Origin: Isoetes taiwanensis
Lineage: Eukaryota; Streptophyta; Lycopodiopsida; Isoetales; Isoetaceae
DNA length: 64,000 bases
NCBI GenBank assembly: GCA_021234155.1
Contig: JAJEKV010000032.1
Coordinates: 2,202,783 to 2,266,782, forward strand
Reading direction: 5' to 3'
Shown here: in pieces, positions 1 to 10,924 of the stretch
Layout of the letters: every line of letters begins with the position of its first letter
How positions within the stretch are numbered: the stretch's first letter is position 1
Notes under the pieces: model-generated
What the model was told of the DNA's origin: nothing
Seen by the model: only the letters and a program-made list of their open reading frames with translations
Database searches by the model: none
Program-made: the position numbers and the translations under genes

Positions 1-520
1 AATATTTCTTAATGTTACCTAATTCATCATTCTGTTAGAGGTAAGGTATAATAACTCGATATGCCTATAAAATAACCATAGTACTTATACAAAAATGAAA
101 GGCAAATTTATATTTGCGACCTTTCAGATGACATACACATTTTATTTTTTTTTGCCTTTCTATATGATAGGCAAATTGATATTTGTTACCCTTAATATGC
201 AGAGCAATTTTTTTTGCTGCCTATTTTGACGGGCAAAAAAGCCAAAAACAGGCATGAAAGCTATCAAACTTGAACCCTAATTCCCCAATGCTCGTAAGTT
301 TCTTAAGCATTTTATTTTTATTTTTTTGAAATTGTTTATATGTCTTTTAAGATTACCTTATATTTTTCGAAATTGTTTAAATGCGCTTTAGATTTACCTT
401 TAATTCCCCAATGCTCGTAAGTTTCTTAGGCATTTTATATTTTTTTTGAAATTGTTTAAATGCCTTTTAAGGTTACATTAATTCCCCAAAATGCCCTTGA
501 GACCCATAAAGTGACATTTT
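1..520. repeat. AT-rich tandem repeat region
   Basis: No gene is visible. The phrase AATTCCCCAATGCTCGTAAG occurs at 279 and again at 402 (period about 123), with a third partial start near 480. A shorter interleaved motif, GAAATTGTTTAAATG with variants, recurs near 329, 369 and 446. The rest is T-rich low-complexity DNA. Confidence 0.6.
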
Positions 521-535
521 CTTAAATTCCAACTT

Positions 536-683
536 TTTTTTTTTTGTTTGTTTGTTTGAAGACATGGTTGGTGGCATTTGCACCCGCCCATGTCTTCCAC
601 TCAATAGTAGTCAATGGGTTTTGAATCCTGGTGGGGTTCACCCCAATCCAAGGTCTTATCACTAGACCACCACTGCGATGGGC
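536..683 (-). mobile_element. tRNA-derived SINE
   Basis: Read on the minus strand, this segment starts with a tRNA-like pol III promoter. An A-box-like stretch (TGGTCTAGTGATAAGACC) is followed about 30 bases on by a B-box-like GGATTCAAAACCC. The element ends in an AC-rich and A-rich tail, seen on the plus strand as a T run followed by TTTG repeats at about 533-557. The flanks are AATTCCAACTT (525-535) and AATTCAAACTT (684-694), an 11-bp target-site duplication with one mismatch. This fits a plant SINE of about 148 bp that inserts by LINE machinery. Confidence 0.7.
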
Positions 684-699
684 AATTCAAACTTATCAA

Positions 700-2550
700 C
701 TACTCTTAAGATTTAACAAAATACTTCAAATACCCTTATGAGAGCAGATCCTTGAGAGCAATTTGGCGGAGTAAATTGTCGAGAGCAAAACGATGGAGCA
801 GATTGCTGAGAGCAGAAGGATGCAGATTCTAGAGAGCAAACTCGATGGAAGTAAAATCAATGGAGTAGCAGACAATTTGATGCCTCAAGAGAAATTCAGT
901 ACTTTGAGATTAAAGGATGTTTTTTTCTTACTAAGCTTTTTGGATTGTTCGAAAGGGAAACTTTCATTATGGTGTGGGTGGAAATATTCCAGGAATATGC
1001 TAGAATATGTTCAAATATTCCTTGTTACATGCTTTAACCTTTTTTTTTATAGGTAATTTGCTGGTGGAGAAGAATTTACGGATCGAGTTGGTCGCCAATT
1101 TGGCTTGTCTTGATAGATGGAAAGGAAGCAAGGCACGTAGTTATAGTCATTCTAAATAATACCTCCAGAATCTATCTCTTCAGCCTCAGAATCAGATTCA
1201 TATTCGGCACATGCCTTGTTTTTTTTTTTTTTTTTTTGGAGCTCTCAATTTAGGAGTCCCCTTCCTCGCAGGTACAGACCTGGGCGCCCCAATTTAGGGC
1301 CCCTTGCCCTTATCAGCTTCCTCTGTCTTATCCGGGTCTGCATCAGCACTGTCGGCATCAGAGATGTCGCTCCCTGCTTCCTTTTTTTATTTTATTTTTC
1401 CATGTAGCTACAGCGATGTCCATCCCTTTTGCTTGTGACGTACCTACTTTGGATAACCCTCTAGGCTTAGAGTCGCCCACAGCAGCCTTGGAATCGTCAA
1501 CAGCCTTGGAGCCACCGTCCCCATTTTGATAAATATGAAGAAACAAACATCACCTTCTTTCCCAATGTCGTTCGTGGCCATCGAAGGCGGAGCTCAACTT
1601 CTAGGCACTAGGTTTATGTCAACATGACGAGATTTTGAAGAGCCTTTTGCAAATGTCTTTGGCTTTCTCACATGATTACTCCCTCTAACACAGTTTTCGT
1701 GTTTAAAATTGTTACTATGATAAAAGATAATAACTACAGATATTATTGATTCGATGGTGGCAACTAATTTGTGGCTTCCTCTTATATTACAAATTCATTA
1801 TCTACGCTTGATATTAGCCAAGAATCAACCGTATATCTTCATTTATTTAGACCCTTCCGTGGTTTTTCTTTATATATTAGACAGCTTCTCTGTATTTTAA
1901 TATACAAAATGTTATGAGCCTTAGTGTGTTATTGATTTCATGAGATGAATTTATATCCTCCTCTTTGTATTTAAATTTATGCCTTGCCTGATATTAGGCC
2001 TTAGTATTTTTGAAATCCTTCCTCCACTCACATGAGATCATAACGGCCCCTAGACTTGTTTGAGAAAGTGCAAGAGAATGGTATATTGATCGTTAGTGTG
2101 ACATTTCATTGAATTTTTGTTGTTTATAGTCATGTGGGCTTGAGACCTTTCAAGCCATTCAAGGTGAGTCAAAGAAGCATGTTGGCTACAAAATTCCAAG
2201 CACCGAACTTAAGTTCAAGAGCAATGGTTGATGGAAAATAATAATTCACTCACACTATTATTGCCCAAATTCTCAACGTTAAACCCAACTTAGTCATTTG
2301 CCACGGCATTATGTCAATATCCCAATCAGTATCTCTCCCTCTTGCACTTGTACCAGGTGATCAAGGCCTCACTTATTTTAAAGCGAAACCTTAACAACGG
2401 CCTTATTGTGTTTGCCTTTTTGGCCTACGAACATCAAAAACCAATTTATCTAGCAGAACTTTGCTTGCAAACAAAATATTATATATTCCAATCCCCTCTT
2501 CCCTCTTTAGCAGGGTTGCCTAACCCGAGGTGCACAATTTCGTGCAATTC
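700..2550. other. No supported gene; low-complexity DNA
   Basis: Short open frames here (for example 793-1056 plus and 1358-1546 minus) have no recognisable domain or splice context. A 19-base T run near 1219-1238, followed by GGAGCTCTCAATTTAGG, could be the reversed poly(A) of another SINE or processed sequence, but no tRNA boxes or target-site duplication were found. Confidence 0.4.
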
Positions 2551-2559
2551 TAGCTATGC

Positions 2560-2640
2560 CATATCTATGCCACGTGTCACGCCACGTCATACCTTTTTCC
2601 TTACTTTTTTTGACGTGGACACCCACGTCACCCAACATTC
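2560..2640 (+). promoter_or_regulatory. Cluster of ACGT-core elements
   Basis: Within about 65 bp there are four ACGT cores: CCACGTGTC (G-box/ABRE type, near 2569), CCACGTCAT (near 2582), TGACGTGGAC (near 2611) and CCACGTCACC (near 2622). Such spacing is typical of bZIP-bound, ABA- or stress-responsive plant promoters. No intact downstream gene was identified; the next recognisable coding remnant is the PPR pseudogene from 3130. The match is by sequence only, so the site may be inactive. Confidence 0.3.
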
Positions 2641-3129
2641 TAGCAATTTCTTCTTTCCAATGTTTACTTCTCTTGTCTACTAGTTCTAACTCGTGTCCTA
2701 TCCGAAGCTTGCAAAACCCTCTGCATAGATGCCCTCAAAAGCGGAGCCCTTTGCGTGCTTGCCCGCAAACTTTCTGAGAAAATCAAAGTTTCTGAGACTA
2801 TGGACAAGGGTTTTGAAATCGTCATCAAAGAATCTTGTGTTCAGTCTTATAAACTTGGTCATGACTTGTTTGTGTTCAATAATCTTGCAAGTATTATTCT
2901 TTACTTGTTGAAAGATTCATTCGAGCAGTAACATGATGCGACATGTTCCGTTTCAAGAAGTGGGGGCTATAGAGGACCCAATTGCTGGATTGCCATAGTC
3001 GAAGAACCGTAAATGGTTAACTTGCTTTTTTCCCCCTTTTTTTTTGCTGCTTTGTTTTGAATACTTGGAATCTCTCTAGACAGATGCAATTAGACGTGTG
3101 GAGGAGGACAGTGGCCACTTAATACAGGT

Positions 3130-4010
3130 TGATATCTTGCACACGGGACATTTCTAAGAAAGTTATTTGTTGGTAACAATCGGGTAGATTTATGCGTTAG
3201 CAATGCGTTGATTGGCACATAAGCTAAATATGGATTACTGGAAGAAGCACGAGCAATGTTTGACGGGCTTCCATTTCGAAATTCATTTGTTTGGACAATG
3301 CTAACATGATAGGCTAAAAATGAATCTGGATTTGGAAACCCTGAATTGCTTTGAAGACATGAAACTGAACATCATATGACCAGATGCTCTTACACTGCAT
3401 GCATGATACAAGTCTAGGAACCATAGTTCTATGATGAAGCTCTTACATTGCATGCATGATACAAGACTAGGAACCATAGTATCTATGACGAAAGGCCGAA
3501 AAGTACATTATGAGATCATCTAGAAAGGACTGAAGGACCTATACCTGGTATCAACCTTAGCAAAGTGTATGCAAACAGTGGCTTACTACCAGATGCACAA
3601 GAAGTCTTTGACAAGCAGTGCATTCAGGATGTTCTTTCCTACAATGCACTACTTGCAGGATATGCAGCAAATGGGTTGGTAAAAGCATTGAAGTTATTTA
3701 AACAACATATTTCCTAATGAGAAGATATTTGTTTGCATTTTGGAGATGTGTGCTAGCTTAGGAGCCTTAGACAAGGGTACAGAGATACACAAGGAAATGT
3801 GAGGAAAGGATATGAAAAAGATTTGTTTGTTGCCAGTACTTTGCTCCGTGTATGCTAAATATGGTGCATAGCAGAGGCACAAGAAATCTTTGATCAGTTG
3901 CCAGTCCAAGGTGTTGGCACTTATGGACGTGCATCTTGCTTTGCAGATCAACACATTTTGTTGGGGCAATATAGATGGCATGAGAAGTGATTGTGTTTAG
4001 GATGCAAATG
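3130..4010 (+). pseudogene. PPR protein pseudogene (PLS type)
   Basis: Translating across frames gives a run of decayed pentatricopeptide repeats. Fragments include NALIGT, then LLEEARAMFDGLPFRNSFVW, then SGLLPDAQEVFDKQ followed by DVLSYNALLAGYAANGLVKA, then AEAQEIFDQLPVQGVGTY. These match the repeating helix-turn-helix motifs of plant organelle RNA-binding PPR proteins, in which each 31-36 residue repeat contacts one RNA base. The frame is broken by many stops and shifts, and there is a 54-bp internal duplication (about 3381-3489). It cannot make a functional protein. PPR families are very large in plants, so a dead copy is unremarkable. Confidence 0.75.
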
Positions 4011-4136
4011 CTAATTCTAACTGGTTCACGGGAAAAAGTTTGCAACTCTGTAACTACGCTGTAACAATTCCTATTGAACTTTAATCGTTTAGGTAACCAT
4101 TCTTACTGTACATGATGTTTCATCATTTAACACTAG

Positions 4137-4180
4137 AGTGGTCCCGGGGACCATTCCTGGTCCATGGACCAGAATTGGTC
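4137..4180. repeat. Cluster of GGTCC palindromes
   Basis: Two perfect palindromes lie close together, GGTCCCGGGGACC and TGGTCCATGGACCA, followed by another TTGGTCCA. The stretch can fold on itself in more than one way. No flanking element boundary was seen. Confidence 0.4.
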
Positions 4181-4189
4181 CAGTTGACC

Positions 4190-6040
4190 CACTGCCACTT
4201 AAACCAATATATCTGAGAATAGAAGTTTCAATTTCGCGATATATCGCCATCATATCAATCTTTACTTGATTCTTAATGACCTTCAAGAATTTCACGGCCA
4301 ATGAACTCACCTGTATGATGCAGTGATTGTTCAAATATTAGAGAATTTGAACAGTCCAGAACTGCATTCTTGAGTTTTCCTAGCATAAATAGGCCTAAAC
4401 CTTGCTAATATTAGAAGTATTTGTCTATTTATGATAGAACACATTAATTTGTATGTTTTCAGCTTTGGTTGCTATCATCTACGTCTGTGGAAGCCGACAA
4501 ACCCTATTTTGTTCAAAAATGCTGCGTGCAGTTCAAGAATTATTTCTCTCTTATTATTACAAGTTTTGGGTTAATTCTTGTGTCCATGGATTCTTAACTA
4601 TATGAAGTACAATCTTATGTTTTTTTTTTGGAGTGTTCATAAGTTATATCAACTTCAAAATCTAATAGAAATTTTTCTATACAGAATTTAGGACAAAATT
4701 ATATGTTAAAATGCTCCAAAATCACTACCTGTAAGTATCACGAGGGTAATGAATGATGCATTCTTCTTATATCTACATAGAAAGTTATTCTATCAACTTG
4801 CATATAGTGTAATTAGGGTTTAATCATGCAATTAACTAAATTTAAAGATGATGTACAACCATAGAATTAAAACTACTAATCTATTTTATTCTATATTAGA
4901 GGTCAAAAATTTGAGTTAATTCCAAAATTATAGGCTGAAAACTCATCATTTACTGGTTAGTGATGTTTATTGATGAATGAAAGTGAAGATCGTGAATAAG
5001 AATAAAAAATTAAACCATATGACCTTTGATGCGTCTTTCTCAGCTTTGTAGAGCCTTATTATTCCAAATCTTAACATGCTTGGTTCTTAACATAAGCCTT
5101 ATTGATCCAGTTTCTAATACTTGAAATAAGGGATGATTTAAGCTGCGATTTAACAGGTCACAGCAGGTTGGTGAGTTAATTCTTTTTATGAGATCAACAT
5201 GCTATGTATGGTCTATTGTTAGTAGTACGCGTCCGATAGAGCGTGATATAGATTATGCTTTAGTGTGATTGTCCTAGGTTCAGGCAAACACAATTTATTG
5301 TTTTCTCCGGTTCTCCTTTTAGAGTTAAAGTTACCATGGGTTTGGCATATTGGGCATGCACATTACAAGTTGCAGTCATGAGGATGACATGAGATATGTA
5401 AATATCATAGATATTCATATTATTTTATTGGTTTTCTAATGTTTCTTTAAGGGTTGTTGAATCCTTTAAATACTTTTGGAGGGAGGAAACAATTTCTATG
5501 AACAAGTGGATCAGATATTTGGACACAATCAGTCACTTGGTTTGAGCACTTTTGCATTTGTGCAATTTATTGAACTGGAATATAGATAATTTTCATATTT
5601 TTGATTTGTAAACGCCAAGCACCATTTAGCTACAGAGGCCTAGACTTCGTCCCATGCAAGGTAAATAAGTTACTGGAATGCATTGCAAGACAAAGATTCT
5701 TTTGAAACCCTTTATGGGAACCTGGGAAACAAATAATGGTTTATTCTCTATTAAGGCCTTGCATAATGGGAATATGAGGAGAATGGATAGACCATAATAG
5801 AATGTCTTCAGTTTCCACAGGCTTCTTTGCATGTAAAACCCAAGAAGTTTAGTTCATGTTTATACCCTACAGGATTATTCCAAAATTTCAAATGCTATTG
5901 TTGTGCACATGCTTTGTTTGGATCAAAAGAGTCAAGAAGCATCTATGCAATTGGAAAATAAGTCAGGCCAAAGGCCAGAGCAGTTCCGATTGATCCACCA
6001 GATCTAATTGATATGAAGGAATTTATTTCATCGCAGCTAG
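4190..6040. other. No supported gene; AT-rich DNA
   Basis: I see no domain-bearing reading frame, RNA gene or clear repeat here. Short frames such as 5626-5832 (minus) lack support. Confidence 0.4.
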
Positions 6041-6044
6041 AGAA

Positions 6045-6790
6045 TAGAATAGAATAGAATAGATTTTTTAACGTCCACGGAGACCAATAGGTCATGGGAC
6101 CCATACAATGGGCTAGTACAATCATTACTACTAGGATTAAAAAACCCCTGCCCCGAAAGATTTTCAAGGGAAAAACCTTTGCAGTAATGATGATACTAGA
6201 CAAGCGGAGATAATGACTACTGAGGGCTCAGTAATTGCAGACGTTTATCTAGAACCTCAAGTATGTATAATGCCAAGTCATGCATAGATGGTGCTCTGAG
6301 AAGTTGTGGAAGCGTGGAATGGAATGCTAAGGTCAAAAAATGATACCGTACTATCTCAAAAGCAGGGCAACTCAGAACTAGTATGGCTTTCATCTTCAAT
6401 AACCTGTAACTGGCAACAGGCACATAGTCTCGCTTCTCGCGGCAATTGCGGCCGCTCCCATCTACCTATCTCAATTCGTAGCCTGTGGGACCCCGTGCGA
6501 ATTGATGCAATAGCTACAAGCTTGTTCCTGGACAATGAAGCAAGCAAATAAGCTTGGGGCCCTGGTGCCAAGGTGGGATTTATGTGTGCATGATAATGAC
6601 CAGTTTTCACTTGGGCCAAAGTAACTGCGTCCCATATCTTTTGAGAAAAACGACCATTAAGATATTGTTGCAAAAGCTCAGGATCAGAACTAGCAAGCAT
6701 CAGGCAGTGCTCTGGTTGCACAGCCCAACAGGCAAACCATGTAGTGCAATGCTCTTTCCAACATCATTATCCTTAGCCAAAGAAACAAAC
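6045..6790 (-). mobile_element. 5'-truncated LINE, 3' end, broken ORF2
   Basis: The minus strand encodes the C-terminal part of a LINE ORF2. WFACWAVQPEHC leads to KIWDAVTLAQVKTGHYHAHI, then IASIRTGSHRLRIE, then a CCHC-type cysteine/histidine motif (CACC, then H, with the final C after a shift). The end of the protein (LALYILEVLDKRLQLL) is in another frame, so there is a frameshift near 6370-6385. The same protein is encoded at 29290-30278 on the plus strand, with identical order of motifs. The 3' UTR ends in a pentanucleotide tail, (AGAAT)n on the plus strand at 6045-6063. It is truncated at the 5' side and inactive. Confidence 0.8.
6119..6193 (-). other. LINE 3'-UTR stem-loop (copy A)
   Basis: A basal stem is formed by ATCATTACTAC (6121-6131) and GCAGTAATGAT (6181-6191). 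Inside lies the conserved apical hairpin with GGGGTTTTTTAATCC and a C-rich complement, read on the minus strand. The same apical hairpin with different basal stems occurs at 16699-16779, 25628-25706, 30361-30430 and 42559-42639. In LINEs, 3' stem-loops are commonly bound by the element's own reverse transcriptase; that role here is inference. Confidence 0.6.
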
Positions 6791-6890
6791 ATTCAATCTG
6801 TCAGTCTTTTCAGGATGATTTGTGATCTAAAACATTATCTGTTGCAGATATCTTTGTTGGCATGTGAGTCCATGCATTGCATACCAACTT

Positions 6891-6949
6891 AGGGGAGTCT
6901 TCAGAATAAGGCAATTGCTAGGGGAGTCTTCAGAATAAGGCAATTGCTA
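6891..6949. repeat. 29-bp tandem duplication
   Basis: The unit AGGGGAGTCTTCAGAATAAG plus nine further bases is repeated twice in direct succession with almost no change. Confidence 0.8.
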
Positions 6950-7106
6950 ATAAGGATGGCAATGGTGAGTTGTTTGATGGTCTAAATATTGTTGGAAATA
7001 AGCCCTCCACATTAGATGTAGATGCAAGCAATTTGCTTGACCTCTTTCAATAATCATCAAAGAATGAAAAGACTAAGTCATATTCTCCAGTCAATCTTTT
7101 ACAATT

Positions 7107-7185
7107 AATGGAAAAGTAATTGGTTAAAATTAGAATAACTTGACGAATGGAAAAGTACTTGGTTAAAATTAGAATAACTTGACGT
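7107..7185. repeat. 39-bp tandem duplication
   Basis: A 39-bp unit beginning AATGGAAAAGTA occurs twice, head to tail, with one or two differences. It creates a spurious repeated reading frame on the minus strand. Confidence 0.8.
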
Positions 7186-7404
7186 ATGTAAACGTATTTT
7201 GGTTCTAAGCCAAACTTTAAGGAACAAAGTAACTATACATTGTTGGAAAATAACTATATATCTAAGAAAGGAACATAAATAAGACATGCAAGAATATATG
7301 ATGCAATTATAGAAAAAAAAAGCCCAAACAATGCTTTTTACAAATTGCTAATATGCCAAACCTAGAATAAGGACTACCATAAAGTAAAATCATTTTCTAC
7401 ATTA

Positions 7405-7495
7405 AGGTGAAGCAGGGCACCTATACTCCTTTAAAGATGGTGAAGTGGAGCACCTATAGTTCCACACTTGGTGAAGCTGGGCACCTATACTGCAG
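7405..7495. repeat. Three imperfect repeats of about 33 bp
   Basis: GGTGAAGCAGGGCACCTATA and close variants start near 7405, 7438 and 7469. No gene is supported between about 7200 and 8380. Confidence 0.6.
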
Positions 7496-8179
7496 CATGA
7501 ATAAAGGGAAGGAGAATCCCCTTAAAGGCAATTGTTGGACCAGGGGGAGAGGGGGGATGTTGCCCACCAATGCTAGACACTTGGCCCCAATATTATCCAA
7601 GCAACGCTGGGCAATTCCCTAGTTTACAATTAATTTGATAACATATCCGTTTGTCTAAAGTTTTCAAACTATTCACCGTAAATTCAAAGAAGGCAAAAAA
7701 AGCCCATTATATCTTGAGGGGTGCATGTCATTAAAAAGAGCCAGCTGATGCTAAAATGTAGATACCATAAAAATTTCACCAAAGATGAGAAGTTGTTTGC
7801 ACTTGAAGACTTCAAGGACGCTTTTACATTACCACAAACTTATTACACATATATACGTCACCAAAAAATAAAGTTTTATAGCGTTGTGCCATTGATGCAC
7901 CTCAAATGATGGATGTGTGCCGTCGATACACCTCAAACAATGCTACCTCTTGCATGCTTATAAAATGGTAGTGTCTCAAAGGCCATACAACAGGTTAATA
8001 ATTTTGAATAACCAAACTCTTCTTAGCCATGCAAGCAAGAAAGGCTTGTATAAGCTACATACTTGCCAATTCAATGCAAGAAAAAAGAAACATTCTCTTT
8101 GTAAAATTATTAGAAATATTTGTTCAAGCCAGTTACAAATTGAAATTATTTGTAATTGATATATACTTAGCTAGTTCAT

Positions 8180-8208
8180 GAAACCATATGTTTGTAACAT
8201 ATGGTTTC
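8180..8208. repeat. Perfect inverted repeat (13-bp arms)
   Basis: GAAACCATATGTT (8180-8192) and AACATATGGTTTC (8196-8208) are perfect complements around a 3-base loop. Confidence 0.8.
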
Positions 8209-8390
8209 AATGGTTTTAGGGTTGTATTGTATGTTTTTGAGTATGGATTTAGGGCAAAAACGAATCTTTTTCTTTCCTGTATTCTTGGAGTGGCGTGGCT
8301 GGGGTCGAGGAGCTTCGTTCCATGGTTTGATGCAGGCGCCAAGTTTAGAAGGTAGAGATTTCTGTTTATAGGAAGCTGATACTGCATTAC

Positions 8391-8636
8391 ATGGCGAATC
8401 CGGCCCAGATGGACTATAGAAAACAATTCCGGCAGCTTCATCATAGGGTTGTGTCTGGATGCGTTCTGGGCAGAGAGTTCCATAGGAGGCATTCTTGGAC
8501 GGATCTGGAAGGTAAGGGACGAGCGGAAGATAGGTTGCTTGTTATGCAAGAGATGCTTCATTTTATTGGTCATGATCCATTCCGGTGTGTAGCCTTGGCT
8601 ACGGTGGCCTCTCAGGGCGATTCCGGGCCATTCAGG
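8391..8636 (+). CDS. Possible first exon, unrecognised protein
   Basis: An open frame starts at ATG 8391 (MANPAQMDYRKQFRQLHHRV) and runs 82 codons to a plausible splice donor (CAGG^GTATTT at 8637). The peptide is basic, with many Arg and His and an acidic-basic patch (TDLEGKGRAEDRLL). GC content is higher than the surroundings. I do not recognise the family. No matching downstream exon was identified, although T-rich and TTTGCAG stretches follow. It may equally be a chance frame or a remnant. Confidence 0.3.
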
Positions 8637-9029
8637 GTATTTCTTAAGTCTTTAACTCCCTTTGTTTTTATTTATTTTGTATTCACTGGTATACAGTGCC
8701 GAATTTAGATGCCCTGGCTTTTTTTTGCTCTTCATTGCTAAGTAACCCGAATTTGAGTATGTAATCTTAAGTTCTGCATTTTGTGCATTAGCAATTTTGC
8801 ACAGATATGTGGAAGACGCCATGGCACTTTCCTGTTTGCTTGTGCTGTTTTTTTATTGCAGGTGTTTGGCATTGTGGAAACTGAAAGAAACTTAAAGAAT
8901 TCCTCTTGTTTGCTTCGGAGAGGTGTGACGTTGTGTTATTGTTGCTCATTGTGTGCATGATTAAACATAAAAGTAAAAAAAAGGATGGGAAATGCATTGG
9001 TGTCTGTGTGCTTGAGCATGTGCATGGGA

Positions 9030-9112
9030 TTAGCCCCTGCCCTTTAAGGGCGAGCAGGCCGCTTGGAGCTGCGCAATGCGCAGGGGGTTCGAATCCCCCG
9101 GTTTGTTTCTCC
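9030..9112 (+). mobile_element. tRNA-like SINE head (B box present)
   Basis: GGGGGTTCGAATCCCCC forms a perfect T-arm, a 5-bp stem with the 7-base loop TTCGAAT, which contains the pol III B box. About 30 bases upstream, GGAGCTGCGCAATGCGCAG resembles a D-arm/A-box region. The two ends do not form an acceptor stem, so this is not a functional tRNA gene. A tRNA-derived SINE head is the likeliest reading. No clear 3' tail or target-site duplication was found. Confidence 0.45.
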
Positions 9113-9114
9113 AT

Positions 9115-9775
9115 TGTCTTTGCAGGTGCTGAAGAAGGCTTGGGCATTGAGGCCTGGCAAATTGTTGTCTGTGTGGCCGAGTTGCAGCTGAGGGCATGAG
9201 GATGTTGTTCCCAGCCGGGTTTGCTGTTGGGCTGCTTGGCTATTGTAGTAGGGAAGCTTGTGGCACAAACCTGACTGTCTATTAATTTAGAAGTATGATC
9301 CGATCCTGCTTTAGTGCCTCCAATAGTGCGTAGCATGCCTTGGAATAGGGACTTGCTATTTTGAAGTCAAATCACATTGGAATCCTTTCCAATGGCTGTC
9401 AATTGCCCTTAGGAATAGGGCCACATCAGCATTTGACCCCATCCCCGCTGAGGTGTAGGGATGGGATCGCACTAGAGGGAATATCCCTCAGAATATTCCC
9501 GTATCTGATGGCCGGGAATTCACTAGAGCGCCCAGCTACTAAGTTCCGACTCCCTATGCATCTTAGGAAAAGAATCAAATATCCAAGCTCCATGCTGACT
9601 TGGAAAAATAAGTTGCATCTCACACAACAATGTACAAACAAAAATTACAGTAAAATTACCTTGCCTAGCAACGCTGGGCAATTTTGTAGTAGTATAAGAA
9701 TTTTATTAGTCATTTGCAAAGTAACTTTTGGTCATACATTGCCCAATCATAGATGATGGACCATATCACCATATG
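9115..9775. other. No supported gene
   Basis: No domain or RNA gene is visible. The short phrase AGCAACGCTGGGCAATT near 9668 also occurs near 7602, so both sites probably hold fragments of one dispersed repeat. Confidence 0.4.
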
Positions 9776-9779
9776 AGGA

Positions 9780-10538
9780 TTAGACCGTACTAACATAATC
9801 AATTTCATCAAGGAAATAAGATGGCAGAGTGTCCCAAGGATTAGGAGTCGTATCATCAGTAACATAGATCCAACCAACCGTTTGATCAGCAGCATGGTCA
9901 ACAATATCCTCGTAGCCACTAGAAGGGACATTGTAAGCAAGCGCACAAAAGTTCGCGTCGTCATAGTTTAAGTTCCAGGAGGCAGCAGACCAGGTCAAGA
10001 ATCCAGTGTTAGATTCAAAAACAACGATAACATCAGCAACTCGCATGCCATTGTAAAAGAGGTAGCTCTCAAGGGTATTAGTGCCTGGATTATTGACAAC
10101 AAGGGAGGAACTATTCTTCGTCTTAACATAGGCATAAAGGTCGCGGTAGTAAGCCTGACTACCGTTGACGGAGGCTGCCTCGTCAAAGAATATTCCGTTA
10201 ATGCTGGGGTAGAGGCTAAACCAGGTATCGACGTCTGCCTTGACGGAAGATGCGGCTCTGTTACCATAGCTGGTGTAGACATAGCCGATGACGCGGCCGC
10301 TGGAGGCTTGCAGCTGAGAAAAGGCTTGGGAGTAGGAGCTCTGGCCGGATTGGCCCGGTCCGCTGGCCGGATTGGCTATGGCTACCACTCCTCCCTCAAG
10401 CGTTGATGCTGCAGTGGCCAATGTGGCCCATGCTCCTGCATTGCTCGATGGATCAAAATATGCTGGTACTAGCACACTCATGCAATTGCTTACTCCCACC
10501 ATTAACAGAATTGCAAAAATGCGTGCCGTTGTTGCCAT
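9780..10538 (-). CDS. Spherulin-4 family secreted protein (GH135-like)
   Basis: A complete intronless 252-residue protein starts at ATG 10538. Residues 1-19 are a hydrophobic signal peptide (ARIFAILLMVGVSNC). The mature part begins LVPAYFDP and shows the family's TIM-barrel landmarks: VIGYVYTSYG (83-92), the paired acidic residues in GIFFDEA (D119, E120), NNPGT (149-153) and VVFES with E175. In the fungal homologue Sph3 (GH135), the corresponding Asp-Glu pair and a later Glu are needed to cleave alpha-1,4-galactosaminogalactan. The protein is therefore probably a secreted glycosidase acting in the cell wall or on microbial polysaccharide; its substrate is inferred. Length matches the family. 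A TATA-like CTATTTAGAG lies about 33-42 bp upstream. The family is best known from slime moulds, fungi and bacteria, so horizontal origin is possible. Confidence 0.88.
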   Translation of the reverse strand: MATTARIFAILLMVGVSNCMSVLVPAYFDPSSNAGAWATLATAASTLEGGVVAIANPASGPGQSGQSSYSQAFSQLQASSGRVIGYVYTSYGNRAASSVKADVDTWFSLYPSINGIFFDEAASVNGSQAYYRDLYAYVKTKNSSSLVVNNPGTNTLESYLFYNGMRVADVIVVFESNTGFLTWSAASWNLNYDDANFCALAYNVPSSGYEDIVDHAADQTVGWIYVTDDTTPNPWDTLPSYFLDEIDYVSTV

Positions 10539-10570
10539 ATCGTCGCCCTCTTCCTTTTGCTCATTCTAGT

Positions 10571-10580
10571 CTCTAAATAG
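10571..10580 (-). promoter_or_regulatory. Putative TATA box of the spherulin-4-like gene
   Basis: On the minus strand CTATTTAGAG lies 33-42 bp before the start codon. If it is the TATA box, the 5' leader is very short. Confidence 0.35.
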
Positions 10581-10924
10581 AACTTTATCTGTTGGCAACA
10601 GGAAACTTCGTATGTTGGTGCAACAAGTCAAATATATATTGAGTATGCCAGTCAAATATGATCTCATCTAGTGGAAACTGAAGGATTGGATGGAAGAGTA
10701 TTGAAGTGAGAATAAGAATCAAGAGAAACACGTCATTAAAAGAAAAGCATTATTTCCTTGGTTAGGAATGACCTTCGCCATAAGTGGCGGGAAGACACTT
10801 TCCAAGTTGGTCCGAAATTCTAACACTCACATGCCCCCTTGCAACAAGTCAAGAAGATATGTTGACATTGAACTACAATCTAGAGAGAATTATTTTCATT
10901 TAGCACGACTAAGTAGGTAGGAAA

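Noticed and set aside
793-1056. Small protein gene
   Set aside because: The frame has a normal ATG but no recognisable motif, splice context or base-composition change.
9030-9112. Functional tRNA gene
   Set aside because: The T-arm is perfect, but the acceptor stem does not form and no anticodon arm is convincing; a SINE head fits better.
8788-9336. 182-codon minus-strand frame
   Set aside because: It opens at a non-ATG codon, overlaps the tRNA-like SINE head and shows no domain.
10372-10569. Plus-strand frame opposite the spherulin-4-like gene
   Set aside because: It is antisense to the signal peptide and N-terminus of a well-supported gene.
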